A stretch of 64,000 nucleotides of DNA from Mesostigma viride (GCA_009746045.1 RPFO01000213.1:2617337-2681336); one strand, 5' to 3'. Shown: positions 1 to 56,335, counted from the first letter of the stretch. Translations and numbers: made by a program. Notes: a model not told the origin generated them from the sequence alone.

Positions 1-3000
1 CGGGTGGGTGGGGTGGGGTGGGGGTGGGGTGGGGTGGGGGGTGGGGTGGGTGGGGTGGGGTGGTGGGTTGGTGGGTGCGGTGGTTGGTGGTTTGGTGGGG
101 TGCGGTGGGTTGGGGTGGGTTGCGGGCGTGGTGGGGTGGTGGGGTGGGGTGGGTGGGGTGGGTGGGGTGGGGTGGGTGGGTGGGTGGGGTGGGGTGGGGT
201 GGGTGGGTGGGTGGGTGGGGTGGGTGGGGTTGGGTGGGGTGGGGTGGGGTGGGGTGGGGTGGGGTGGGGGGGTGGGGTGGGGTGGGGTGGGGTGGGTGGG
301 GTGGGGTGGGGTGGGTGGGGTGGGGTGGGGTGGGTGGGGTGGGGTGGGTGGGGTGGGGTGGGGTGGGGTGGGGTGTGGGGGGTGGGGTGGGGTTGGGGTG
401 GGGTGGTGTGGGTGTGGGTGGGGTGGGGTGGGGTGGGGTGGGTGGGTGGTGGGTGGGGTGGGGTGGTGGGGGTGGGGTGGGTGGGGTGGGGTGGGGTGGG
501 TGGGTGGGTGGGGTGGGTGGGGTGGGGTGGGGTGGGTGGGGTGGGTGGGGTGGGGTGGGGTGGGGTGGGGTGGTTTGGGGTGAGGTGGGGTGGGGTGGGG
601 TGGGGTGGGGGGGTGGGTGGGTGGTGGGGTGGGGTGGGGTGGGGTGGGGTGGGTGGGGTGGGGTGGGTGGGGTGGGGTGGGGTGGGGTGGGGTGGGTGGT
701 TGGGGTGGGGTGGGGTGGGGTGGGGTGGGGTGGGGTGGGGTGGGGGGTGGGGTGGGGGGTGGGGTGGGGGTGGGGTGGGGGTGGGTGGGGTGGGGGTGGG
801 GTGGGGGTGGGGGTGGGGTGGGGTGGGGTGGGGTGGGGTGGGTGGGGTGGGGTGTGGTGGGGTTGGGTGTGGGGGTTGGTTGGGTGGTTGGTTGGGTGTG
901 GTGTGGGGTGTGGTGTGGGGGGGGGGGGGGGGGTGGGGTGGGGTGGGGGGTGGGGTGGGTGTGGTTGGGTGGGGTGGTGGGTTGGTTTGGGGTGGGGTGG
1001 GGTGGGGTGGGGTGGGGTGGGTGGGGTGGGGTGGGGTGGGGTGGGGTGGGGTGGGGTGGGTGGGGTGGGTGGGGTGGGTGGGGGGTGGGGTGGGGTGGGG
1101 TGGGTGGGGTGGGTGGGGTGGGTGGGGTGGGTGGGGTGGGTGGGGGTGGGTGGGGGGGTGGGGTGGGGTGCGTGGGGGGGGTGGGTGGGGTGGGTGGGGG
1201 TGGGGTGGTGGGTGGGGTGGGGTGGGGTGGGGTGGGGTGGGGTGGGGTGGGTGGGGTGGGTGGGTGGGGTGGGGTGGGTGGGGTGGGGTGGGTGGGGTGG
1301 GGTGGGGTGGGTGGGGTGGGGTGGGGTGGGGTGGGTGGGTGGGTGGGGTGGGGTGGGGTGGGTGGGGTGGGTGGGGTGGGGTGGTGGGGTGGGGGGTGGG
1401 GTGGGGTGGGGGTGGGGTGGGGTGGGGTGGGTGTGGGGTGGGGTGGTGGGGTGGGGTGGTGGGTGGGGTGGGGTGGAGTGGGGTGGGGTGGTGGGTGGGG
1501 TGGGGTGGGGTGGGGTGGGGTGGGGTGGGGTGGGGTGGGTGGGGTGGGTGGGTGGGGTGGGGTGGGGGTGGGTGGGTGGGGTGGGGTGCGGGGTTGCGGT
1601 GGTGGTGGGGTGCGGTGGGTGGGGTGGGTGGGGTGGGTGGTGGGTGGGTGGGGTGGGTGGTGGGGTGGGTGGGGTGGGGTGGGTGGGTGGGGTGGGGTGG
1701 GGTGGGGTGGGTGGTGGGTGGGGTGGGGTGGGTGGGGGTGGGTGCGGTGGGTGGGTGGGTTGCGGTGGTGCGTGGGTTGGGTGGGGTGCGGGGGTGGGGT
1801 GGGTTGGCTGGGTGGGTGGGGTGGGGTGGGTGGGTGTGTGGGTGGGGTGGGGTGGGGTGGGGTGGGTGGGGTGGGGTGGGGTGGGGTGGGGTGGGTGGGT
1901 GGGGTGGGGTGGGTGGGGTGGTTTGGGGTGGTGGGGTGGGGTGGGGTGGGGTGGGGTGGGTGGGGTGGGGTGGGTGGGTGGGTGGGGTGGGTGGGGTGGG
2001 TGGGGGGGTGGGGTGGGTGGGGTGGGGTGGGGTGGGGTGGGGTTGGGGTGGGGTGGGGTGGGGTGGTGGGGTGGGGTGGGGTGGGGTGGGTGGGGTCGGT
2101 GGGTGGGGTGGGGTGGGTGGGGTGGGGTGGGGTGGGGTGGGTGGGGTGGGTGGGGTGGGGTGGGGTGGGGTGGGTGGGGTGGTTTGGGGTGAGGTGGGGT
2201 GGGGTGGTGGGTGCGGTGGGTTGCGGTGGGTGCGGTTGGTTGCGGGGTTTGGGTGGGGTGGGTGGGTGGGGTGGTTGGGCTGGTGGCGTGGGGTGGGGGG
2301 GTGGTGGGTGGGGTGGGGGTGGGGTGGGGTGGGTGGGGTGGGTGGTGGGTGGTGGGGTGGTGGGTGGGGTGGGGGTGGGGGGGTGGGTGGGGTGGGGTGG
2401 TTTGGGGTGAGGTGGGGTGGGGTGGGGTGGGGTGGGGTGGGGTGGGTGGGGTGGGGTGGGTGGGGTGGGGTTGGGTGGGGTGGGGGTGGGGTGGGTGGGT
2501 GGGGGTGGGGTGGGTGGGGTGGGGGGGTGCGGTGGGTGCGGTGGTTTGCGGGGTGGTGGTTGCGGTGGGTTGCGGTGGGGTGGGGTGGGTTGCGGTGGGG
2601 TGGGGTGGGTGGGGTGGGGTGGAGTGGGTGGGGTGGGTGGGTGGGTGGGGGGGGTGGGTTGGTTTGGGGTGGGTGGTGGGGGGTGGGTGGGGTGGGGTGG
2701 GGTGGGGTGGGGTGGGTGGGGTGGGGTGGGGTGGGGTGGGTGGGGTGGGGTGGGTGGGGTGGGTGGGTGGGGTGGGGTGGGTGGGGTGGGGTGCGGTGGG
2801 TTGCGGTGGGTTGCGGTTTGGTTGCGGTGGGTTGGGTGGGGTGCGGTGGGTTGGGGTGGTTTGCGCTGGGGTGGGTGGGGTGGGGTGGAGTGGGGTGGGG
2901 TGGGTGGGGTGGGGTGGGGTGGGGTGGGTGGGGTGGGTGGGGGGTGGGTGGGTGGGGGGGGTGGGGGTGGGGTGGGTGGGGTGGGTGGGTGGGTGGGGTG

Positions 3001-4320
3001 GGGTGGTGGGTGGGTGGGGGTGGTGGTGGGGTGGGTGGGGTGGGTGGGGGTGGGGTGGGTGGTGGTGGGGTGGGGTGGGGTGGGGTGGGTGGGTGGGGTG
3101 GGTGGGGTGGTGTTGGGGTGGGTTGGTTTGGGGTGGGGGTGGGGGTGGGGGTGGGGGTGGGTGGGGTGGGGTGGGGGTGGGGTGGGGTGGGGGTGGGGTG
3201 GGGGGTGGGGGTGGGTGGGGGGTGGTGGGGTGGGGGGGGGTGGGGGTGGGTGGGGTGGGGGTGTGGTTGAGTGGTTGGGTGTGGGGGGATTGGTTGGGTT
3301 GGTTGGTTGGTGTGTGTGTGTGGTGGTGTGTGTGTTGGGGGGGGGGGGGGGGGGGTGCATGGGGGGGGGCGGGGTGGGTGGGGGTGGGTTGCGGTGGGGT
3401 GGGTGGGGGGTGGGGTGGGGGTGGGGTGGGTGGGGTGGGTGGGGTGGGGTGGGGTGGGGGGGGTGGGGTGGGGTGGGGTGGGGTGGGGTGGGGTGGGGTG
3501 GGGTGGGGTGGGGGGGGTGGGTGGCGGTGGGGTGGGTGGGTGGGGTGGGGTGATGGGGATGGGGTGGGGTGGTTTGGGGTGGGTTGGGTTGGGGTGGGTT
3601 GGGGTGGAGTTGGGGTGGGTTGGGGTGGGTTGGGGTGGGTTGGGGTGGGTTGGTTGGGGGTGGGGGTGGGGTGGGGGTTGGGGGTGGGAGGTGGGTGTGG
3701 GTGGGGTGGGTGTGGTGAGTGGTTGGTGTGGGGGGATTGGTTGGGTTGGTTGGTTGTGTGTGTGTGTTGGTGTGGTTCTGGGGGGGGGGGGGGTGATGAG
3801 GTGGGGGGCGGGTGGGTGGGGTGGGGGGGGGGTGGGGTGGGTGGGGGGGTGGGGTGGGGTGGGTGCGGGGGGGTGGGTGGGGGTTTGGGGTGGGTGGTGT
3901 GGGTGGGGTGGGGTGGGGTGGGTGGTGGGGTGGGTGGGGTGGGGTGGGTGGTAGGTGGGTGGTGTGGGTGGGTGGGGTGGGGTCGGTTTTGGGTGGGGTG
4001 GGGGGTGGGGTGGGGGTGGGGGTGGGTGGGTAGGTACGGGGTGGGGGTGGGGGTGGGTGGGGTAGGGTGGGGGTGGGGGTGGGGGTGGGGGTGGGGGTGG
4101 GTTGAGTGGGTTGGGTGGTTGGGTGTGGGGGGATTGGTTGGGTTGGTGTGTGTGTGTGTGTGTGTGGTGGTGTGTGTCTGGGGGGGGAGGGGGGGGGTTT
4201 GCATGGGGTGGGTGGGTGGGTGGTGGGTGGGGTGGGGTGCGGATGGTGGGTGGAGTGGGGTGGGTGGGGTGGGTGGGGTGAGGTGGGCTGGGGGGGGGGG
4301 GGGGGAAGGGGGTTCGGGCC
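1..4320. repeat. G/T-rich satellite (GGGGT/GGGT family)
   Basis: About 4.3 kb built from GGGGT and GGGT units with scattered GGGGGT, GTTT and GCGG variants. The plus strand is nearly devoid of C and A, so no stop codons occur and reading frames stay open for up to a thousand codons; these are not genes. Recurrent short variants such as TGGTTTGGGGTGAGG (near 570, 2180 and 2400) show that larger blocks have been copied. Runs of four G at short spacing make the strand capable of G-quadruplexes. It sits next to a telomere-like tract, so it could be subtelomeric, but it could equally be an intronic or intergenic array. Confidence 0.95.
3267..4210. repeat. Higher-order repeat block inside the G/T satellite
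   Basis: A recognisable block, GGTTGGGTGTGGGGGGATTGG followed by TTGG repeats, a TG dinucleotide run, a poly-G run and often GCATGGGG, occurs three times: about 3267-3370, 3715-3797 and 4100-4210. Spacing is roughly 450 and 390 bases. This points to duplication of segments of several hundred bases rather than only slippage of the 5-base unit. Confidence 0.75.
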
Positions 4321-4717
4321 AGGGCCGGGGGGTGGGCGAGACTGAGGGGGCGTGCATTCCTTCTAGGGGGTGAGTCGAAGGGTTTGTGGTGCATCAACTG
4401 GACATGTGTGTATGTGTAGGAATCTCTCGTTTAGTAGTTGCAATATCCGCATGTGGAAGATATCCTGGCGCTTCTGCAGGTTGTCTTTGAACATAGCTGT
4501 GTTGAAATCCGCTGTAAGGATCTTGGGAACTGTATAGGGTTTAAAGGCCCACTGGCTAACCTGATGAGCCTGGTAGAGGAACGCTGAGACTCCCTTTGAT
4601 CCAGGGACCTTTAAAAATTTTTCTTTACATTATCAGTGGTTTAGGAAGGGAGGGCTGCAGTTGTCGAGGCTTTCGGTAGGGTGCATATTGGCCGATATGA
4701 TCAGCAACGCAACTGAG

Positions 4718-4822
4718 AGCCTAAAACCTAACCCCTGAACCCTGAACCCTGAACCCTGAACCCTGAACTCTGAACCCTCAACCCTAAACCCTTAACCTGA
4801 AACCCTTGACTCTGAACCCAAT
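4718..4822. repeat. Degenerate telomere-like heptamer tract (CCCTGAA)
   Basis: About fourteen head-to-tail heptamers, mostly CCCTGAA with CCCTAAA, CCTAACC, CCCTCAA, CCCTTAA and TCTGAAC variants. CCCTAAA is the complement of the plant/green-algal telomere unit TTTAGGG. The C-rich strand reads 5' to 3' on the plus strand, as at a left chromosome end. Degeneration and the unique sequence on the right suggest an interstitial or subtelomeric relic rather than a functional telomere. Confidence 0.7.
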
Positions 4823-5344
4823 TAGCCGCATGGCGGCTTTTTATCACATAGGCCCGTATGCTTTATCATGGGTATTCATGGGTAATCATGAGCTCCATGG
4901 TGACATAGCTGTTATCAACTGCATGCATGGCAGCAAACTGTTCCTGGCTAGTTGGGCTTTTCTGCCTTTTCCATCTTTCAAGCTCAGTCTTTTCTCTAAA
5001 TTCGTTTCCCAAACTTATTATTCCAAGAGAACCCCGGGCTAGCTATGCTGCTACTCCATGCAGTGACGTTTGTAGAATCCAGGAAGAGCCTGCCTTTGAT
5101 TGCCTGCATCGCTGAGGAACTTGATCAAAAGTGTTTCACAAGTATCATGTGCGCATGCTAGCTCAACTCGTCCACAGGCTCCCCGCGGTGAACGCCCGGA
5201 GAACAGAATTATTGCGAAGTGGACCAGTGGGCTAGCCGGGGCCGGTGCAGCACTTATACAGCAGCCATGTTCCCCTGCCCGCAGCTCTGACATGCTTTTA
5301 GCGAGGAGAGCAGCGTCACCGGATTTAAAGATACTACAACTGGC
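4823..5344. other. Unassigned single-copy sequence
   Basis: About 520 bases of mixed composition. Short open frames exist on both strands, but none has a recognisable domain, biased composition or convincing splice sites. It probably lies upstream of, or within an early intron of, the long gene that I can follow from 5698. Confidence 0.4.
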
Positions 5345-5448
5345 ACCGCCACCGCCACCGCCACCGCCACCGCCACCGCCACCGCCACCGCCACCACCAC
5401 CACCACCACCACCACCACCACCACCACCACCACCACCACCACCACCAC
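5345..5448. repeat. ACCGCC to ACC microsatellite
   Basis: About seven ACCGCC hexamers passing directly into about eighteen ACC trimers. The open frames across it (poly-Pro on plus, poly-Val on minus) are artefacts of the repeat. Confidence 0.97.
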
Positions 5449-5697
5449 TAAACTTACTAATAATCCTGCTGCCATTGCTTTCTACTTCTGTTTTACTAGA
5501 ACTACCATTACTAGTATACCATGGCTACTCCTACGACTATATTTTCCAGTATTTAGTAACGTTTCCTCCTCTGACTCCTCCCTGTGCCTGTTAGCATGTG
5601 CACAATATTCTTCCATCCTATATAATAATTCGCAATTCGTGAGTGAATGCGACATGGCTTGTTGTGTATGCTGCTCTGCATCAATGCCTTCCTGCAG

Positions 5698-50949
<45,252 letters not shown>

Positions 50950-51650
50950 GAGGCCTCCCAGGGCGCCATGGCCATATCACCCTCGCAGTCTGCGCCACAG
51001 AGACTGGCCAGCCAGCGCACACCCCGGTGGCACCGTGTCAGTCACGAAACAGCCACTAAGCTCCTGCAGCAGTCACAGTAGCCACGGTCACCCTACTAAT
51101 AGCTCGGCAAGGCATTCACTTGAAGGATGGCTTTGTTCAACGCGAGTCCAAGGTGATGGTGGGCTGAGTGGCCCTACGGCTACTGCTGGCAGGGCTCCCC
51201 CTCCTCCTGTGGCCGTGGGCAAGGAGCAGCAGGACCAGTGCAATCTGGTGCAAATCACATCGCAGTGGTGCCAACGTCACCGCCTCCTGGTGTCGCCAAC
51301 TGTATCGTGCTGGATGAGGAGGAGATGAGCATCGGGGTGGGTAGTGGAGGTGCCTAGCTCTGGGTGCCAGGGTGGCTTCAGGGGCCACACGCAGCGTCAT
51401 GTGCTTACAGGTTAAATGCAATCTACCTTGTAGCAGAGGAGGATTGTGATAGTAACTTTTGAGCGGATGAGTGACCTTGTCTGATCAGGATCTGTAGGGA
51501 ACAGTAGTCACCGTACATAATTTTAAGAATATCGGTTTTCTCTGAATATAGTTTAATTAACGCACTTTGACAGTGCCATAGTTCTATTATGGTCATGACA
51601 GAATTTGTCTTGTGCTTTCCAGGCATAACTGATGTGTTATGAGTGTTTAC
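50950..51650. other. Downstream flank of the large gene
   Basis: About 700 bases. The first 300 remain GC-rich with a protein-like look (possible 3' UTR); the rest is AT-richer. No clear polyadenylation signal was identified. Confidence 0.4.
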
Positions 51651-52014
51651 GGGGATGGCCCCCCTAAAAAAGCGTATTTTTTGTCAAAAATTAATGACAT
51701 GAAGGGATGTGCTGATTTTGTTGACCCAAGTAAGTATAGAAACCATGTGCCATGACATTTTTATAGGGTTTGTGCTTTTGGCGTGCAACTGGTTCTCCCA
51801 CTGTTCTGGGCAATTAGATGTGCCCAAAACAGCGTTTTTTCCTATTTTTAGCACATAGCCGGTGTATGGCTGGGGGTAGTACCCCCAACAAGTGGTGGTA
51901 TGCATGCCCAAACATCATGTTCATGGTCCCCAATCATCATTCAGTGGTTGGCAGTTGCACTTCTGTAGTTATTAAGAAGCTACAGTTTTGATACAATTCC
52001 ATGGGACCCTCCCC
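51651..52014 (-). mobile_element. Short TTAA-type TIR element
   Basis: Ends GGGGATGGCCCCCC and (complement) GGGGAGGGTCCC, flanked by TTAC (51647-51650) and TTAA (52015-52018). The interior, read on the minus strand, has GGGGGTACTACCCCC and GTGCTAAAAATAGGAAAAAA, the same core as the elements at 37957 and 38730. About 364 bases; an internally deleted relative. Confidence 0.75.
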
Positions 52015-52025
52015 TTAACTCCATC

Positions 52026-52484
52026 ATGCGCCTGTCCCGAGCTGCCGCCCTCACCATCCTGCAACTGGCTGCCGAGAAAAAGTGCAAGATCCGGGACTGC
52101 AACCAACAGGTTACCCACCTGTCGGACTTTCTCCGCGAAAAACCCGACAACACCGACCTCTGCCTCGCAGTCTGGTGGCCGTGCTCCCGTCTTTCCGACA
52201 GCGCCCTTGAGCGCTTTCTCATGGCCTCTCTGGACCTGGGAGCCGACCCCACTGTTGCTGCCGCCATCGACATCACCGCCCGGCAAGTTGCCAATACCTG
52301 CTTCGATCGCATCCCCTCCCTCCTCAACGGTGCCCTCAACCGGCTGTTCACGATCATGCTTCTCGCCACCCACCACGCCCATTCCACACACGCCGACACC
52401 TCCATCCACTCGATCCGCCATCACCCACATTGCAGCAGTGACTGCAGCAGCAGCAGCAGCAGCTCCTCCACCTGCTCCAGCTGA
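52026..52484 (+). CDS. Unknown 152-aa ORF, possibly frameshifted
   Basis: It starts with ATG eight bases after the TTAA flank of the preceding element. It reads MRLSRAAALTILQLAAEKKC, with a helical, Leu/Ala-rich middle (DLGADPTVAAAIDITARQVA). An AGC repeat near 52438-52462 marks a likely frameshift: the +1 frame continues LLHLLQLNNLPPIHNP to ELINEIKTAVLI and a stop near 52618. Without the shift the end is poly-Ser. I do not recognise the protein. Its GC-rich composition resembles the nearby retroelement ORF1, so it may be a fragment of another element. Confidence 0.4.
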   Translation: MRLSRAAALTILQLAAEKKCKIRDCNQQVTHLSDFLREKPDNTDLCLAVWWPCSRLSDSALERFLMASLDLGADPTVAAAIDITARQVANTCFDRIPSLLNGALNRLFTIMLLATHHAHSTHADTSIHSIRHHPHCSSDCSSSSSSSSTCSS

Positions 52485-52619
52485 ACAACTTGCCGCCGAT
52501 CCATAACCCCTGCCGAGACCACCTATGCCGCCACATACGCTTCATGCAGAACTCTACGGAGCTCATCAACGAAATCAAAACAGCCGTCTTAATATTGTAT
52601 TGCTGCCGCACAGACTGAC

Positions 52620-53600
52620 AGTTGATTGATGCGCACACGTGTAGCTCATAGCTCCTGCCCGCGCGGAAGCCTGAAATGTGTTGTGACAAGCAGGCATGCG
52701 CAGGATTGGCAGCACATACGATTTGCTGTATTGCTGGGAAATGCGCACATAGTTTGGCGCGCACGTAGCCAGGTTTGACATGTGCTATGGCGTGGGATTC
52801 GGCTTGCGTCGTCAATCTTTGGAAATAGCGAAAGGGATTAGGGAACGAGCCAGTCGGCCGTGGAGGTCGTTGTTCGCTCGTTTTTCTCCCCCACAACTGG
52901 TTTAATTGTTGTCTTCATGGGGATGAATTAGTTTGAACAGCTCGGAGCAGTCCCCTTGAGTGGTTGCATGTAATTGCCATGACGATGTGGTTGATAGGAT
53001 TGCCCTGTGGTTTGATCCGGATATGTTGTTTGCGTTGTGGACAAGAAGCGGTCGGACTCGGGCCGGAACAGTCCCGAGAAAGGACCGGTTAGTAAGTCGA
53101 TCGTTAGCCAGCTGGCGCATGCCAGTAGCTACTGGGACATGCAGCGCAGAGTCACGCAGTTGATATAGATTATTCATGACGTGTACACAGTAAACACTGT
53201 TGCGCCACAGTGGCATCATGGTCGGTCCATGTTGTGATATCGATGGGTCTCAAGGACAGTTATACTCTCACAATTGCGGCAGCACAATTACTCGGCATTG
53301 ATTGTTATTTGTCAATTGAATCAATTGTTTGGACATATTGCTTTCATCATAAAGCATCATTATATAATCGGCTGCGCCCGTCATGAAGATGGTGGTGCCG
53401 TCAAGGACCACACCTGTCATTTTCACCTTTTTTAAACGATCGATCAAACAACCCTTGGGTTCAGTTCGGCCTGCCTGAGCCGAAGATACCCAAGCTGCTT
53501 GGGTCGAGCACTTGGAAGAGGATTAAGCTTATCCTGTAAAAAGCAGTGAAGAGGATTAGGCTAGCTTATCCCTTAAAATAGTTATCGGGGGTATTATATG
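52620..53600. other. Intergenic sequence
   Basis: About one kilobase of unique sequence with no recognised genes. Near 53547 the motif GAAGAGGATTAGGCT occurs and is echoed at 55585 (TAAGAGGATTAGGCT), i.e. on both sides of the retroelement between. Confidence 0.4.
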
Positions 53601-53601
53601 G

Positions 53602-55570
53602 ACAAGGCCACGAGATAGCCATGGCTGACGGCGGCGCTCATAACTTTCACGTTTGAGCACCAAATTTAGCCGTGAATATCACAATCGATGCGTCTTTCTA
53701 CGACGCACATGCTGATATAATTTCCCAAAGCTATTACGCAATATACGATGAGCAAACGCCCATCGACGCAACGCAGCCTGGCGGCTGCGCTCGGCAATGA
53801 AAATACGCCTGCAGCTCCGGCTGCCGCTTCGCCCACGGGCCCAGAAGGCAGCGGCACCACTAGCCAAGCTCTAGTGATCGTCCAGCCCCCTGCTGCGCCC
53901 GCTTCGCCAGCAGCGTCGCCCGAACCCAAGCGCAGTCGATCGCCCTGACGGGCTGCTGGACAAGTACGACTTTGACGCCAGCCAGCCCGGCTTTTTTGAC
54001 AAGCTCACACCCGATCGCATCCTGGGCTACGTGTTTTTCGGGACGCGTGCCTCTCTTATAGAACTATGCAAGCAGCTTTCCCACCAAGGTCGCCTTGTCG
54101 ATGCCTCCCTCCAGAGGCGCAATTTCGACAGGGCCGTCCCCAACGCCCGCCGCCCCCACCTTCAGCAATTCGCCCTCTTTTCCCTCCTTGGACGCTCCAT
54201 CGAGGAGCTTTGGCCCCCAAAGCCCCTCACCACCACCCTAACCGAAGCCTCCATCCGCTCACTCCTCAAGGAGGCCCTCGAGCAGCACGTGGCCCCCATC
54301 GCTGCAGATGTGGCGGCCATGGGCAGCACGTTGGCTGCCGAGCTCCCCCTCCTCTCCACCATTTCCACCGCCACCTCCACCCTCCTCGCCTCCTCCACCG
54401 CCGCCATCCCCTCCTCCGACTCCATCACCGCCCAGCTCCGCGACATCGACCAGCGCCTCAAGGATAATGCAATCGCTATCGAGGTCTTGCAGAACACAGC
54501 AGGCCTCACCGCCCAGGCAGTGAAGGACATTGCCGCCAAGCCAGCCTCGGCTGGCCCGGCCGGCGATGCTCCTCCCATCACGACCTGGGCGGACATGCTT
54601 AAGCAACATACCACCTCCACCACCTCCGCCGTCGCAGCCCAGCTCCAGCGGCAGACGCTTGACCTCCGCGAGGAGGCCGAGCTCGCCAAGCGCAGCCTCA
54701 ACGCCATACTCAAGAACTTGGACATGGAAGAAGGTGAGAATTCCGAGAAGCTTGCACGTGCGTTTGAGAGCAAAATCCTTGCACGCATGGGCCTTCTTGG
54801 TGAGATCAAGCTGACCGCCCACCGCCTCCCCCGCGCGCGGGGTAAGGCAGGGGCGCCTCCGCTTCTTCTCATCTTTGATAGCCCAGCGGACAAGATTTCG
54901 TTTCTCAGACGCCGCAAGCGGCTCGCGAATACTCCCTTCACCGTGGACGACGACTTGACCCTGGCACAGCAACAACGGCGACGGGAGCTATGGCCGACCT
55001 ACATCCAGCTCCGGCAGACCAAGGCGGGCCAGCCGGTGTACTGGAAGGGGGCGGCCATCTACGTCGGCCACAAGCCCTGGCAAGCGACCCCCTCGACCAC
55101 CGCGGCCCCAGCAACTCCAGCCCCAGCCTAGGGGAATACAGCAGTAGTGTAGAATAGTTAGACAGTGGCCTTGTACATGCCCGCCTACTACAGGCACTAT
55201 ACCAGCTTAGGCCTAGCCTTTTTAGTCATGTACATGTGTGCCTATGATGAGCCACCCTCCAGATGATGCCTAGCTTTATTTAATTATGCAGTGCCCATGC
55301 AGGGAGTAACTCTCTGCTGAGACGCCATGCCCTAGCTTTTTGGTATAGCTATGCTGATCTTCCCCCCCATGACAGGCTCCCCCTTCGCTGGGCATAGCTT
55401 GAAGATCATGGGGATGCAAGTGCCCTGGTGCACCTAGAGCAAGGGTCCTTTACATCCCCACCCTTGCAGGAAGTAGCTTAGGATGTATGATAGGCCATGT
55501 GCCCCCCTCTCAGGGGCTATGTGCTACATATACTCCCAACGGAGTTATGTTACAATTCAATTCAATTCAA
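53602..55570 (+). mobile_element. ORF1-only non-LTR retroelement, copy 1
   Basis: Defined by homology to a second copy at 58712-60785: the same leader (GCTCATAACTTTCACGTTTG, CCGTGAATATCAC), the same ORF1-type gene and the same 3' region. It ends GTGCTACATATACTCCCAAC, GGAGTTATGTT and an (AATTC)n tail at 55553-55570. Between the ORF1 stop (55131) and the tail there is only about 420 bases of non-coding sequence, with no endonuclease or reverse transcriptase. This layout parallels HAL1-type half-L1 elements: a non-autonomous element that keeps the RNA-binding protein. Confidence 0.72.
53748..55131 (+). CDS. L1-ORF1-like RNA-binding protein, one frameshift
   Basis: It begins MSKRPSTQRSLAAALGNEN in one frame up to a TGA at 53946. 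The continuing frame (PDGLLDKYDFDASQPGFFD) is open from upstream of 53941 to TAG at 55129, so a single-base shift near 53940 separates an N-terminal 66 codons from the main 366-codon part. Residues of the main part: an Ala/Leu-rich helical region with coiled-coil character (about 50-220), then an RRM/CTD-like end with ILARMGLLGEIKLTAHRLPR, LIFDSPADKISFLRRR, LTLAQQQRRRELWPTY and QPVYWKGAAIYVGHKPW. L1 ORF1 proteins bind element RNA as trimers. It may have been active recently, since the main frame is intact. Confidence 0.8.
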
Positions 55571-56040
55571 TCCCTTAAAAAGCCATTAAGAGGATTAGGC
55601 TCATCCTTGAAAAAGCACTGAAGAGATTATTGCTTAGCCTCTTTGAAAAGCATGTGTGGTCCTGCAGTGGGAATTTTTTTTTCGCTATCTGATCCTCTTT
55701 TTGCCTTTGTGGCTCTGCCCATTTTGAGCTAAAAAGTGGGGGGGATATAGCGGATCACACCCGGCCATGGATGAGTGCTCCAGTATTGCTGTGGATATAT
55801 GTCTTCCCAGTCATAGTCTAGGACATAATGGCACGCCCTACACCCGGCCGGGGGTTGCTCCACCATGCAGCGACGGTGCTTGTGGTCATGCACGTACCGA
55901 GTCATGTGCACAGCTGACCTAGAATTGACTAGGCACGTCTTAAATCACGCACACTCACAGTAGTTATTGCCAGGCTCTCATAGTAGTGAGTACAGCATCA
56001 ATGAGAAAACCAACGCTTTTTAATGAGACAACTATTCCAG
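55571..56040. other. Sequence between retroelements
   Basis: It contains a repeated AAAGC...GAGGATTAGGCT motif (55585-55650) and otherwise unique AT-balanced sequence. No gene recognised. Confidence 0.4.
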
Positions 56041-56079
56041 GCATGCATGAGTGACACATGACTATGATTGCACCTGAAT

Positions 56080-56335
56080 TAGTGGTAGCACCCCGATGTG
56101 GCCTGCCGATCCTTGGTGGCAGTGAGAGAAGGAAGGGTGTCTCTGCCCCCTTCTAGCCGTGTAGCATTCCGGGATGCAAAGCACACGTAATCCTTCGTGA
56201 GTACGTGCTCCGTGAGTGTGCTCCGTTATAGTCGATCCCCAACGGGAGCGGGTGACTACATTACGTGTAAATAATGCGGTTGTGCATGGCAGATAGCGCG
56301 CAAGCACTTGCTTCACTCATTAATTAATTAATTAA
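56080..56335 (+). mobile_element. SINE-like element copy
   Basis: Order of motifs: GGTAGCACCCCGATGTGGCC, GTGTCTCTGCCCCC, AAAGCACACG, GTGCTCCGT, GATCCCCAACGGGAGC, AAGCACTTGC, then (ATTA)n at 56317-56335. It is shared with 62820-63003 and the minus-strand copy at 18413. It lies tail-to-tail against the LINE fragment on the opposite strand, both using the same AATTAATT stretch. Confidence 0.65.

Noticed and set aside
4..3270. Open frame of 1088 codons in the G/T satellite
   Set aside because: It is open only because the strand lacks A and C; composition is Gly/Trp/Val repeats in all three frames.
54162..54975. Minus-strand open frames of about 240-260 codons opposite ORF1
   Set aside because: They are shadows of the GC-rich plus-strand ORF1, which has recognisable L1-ORF1 features.
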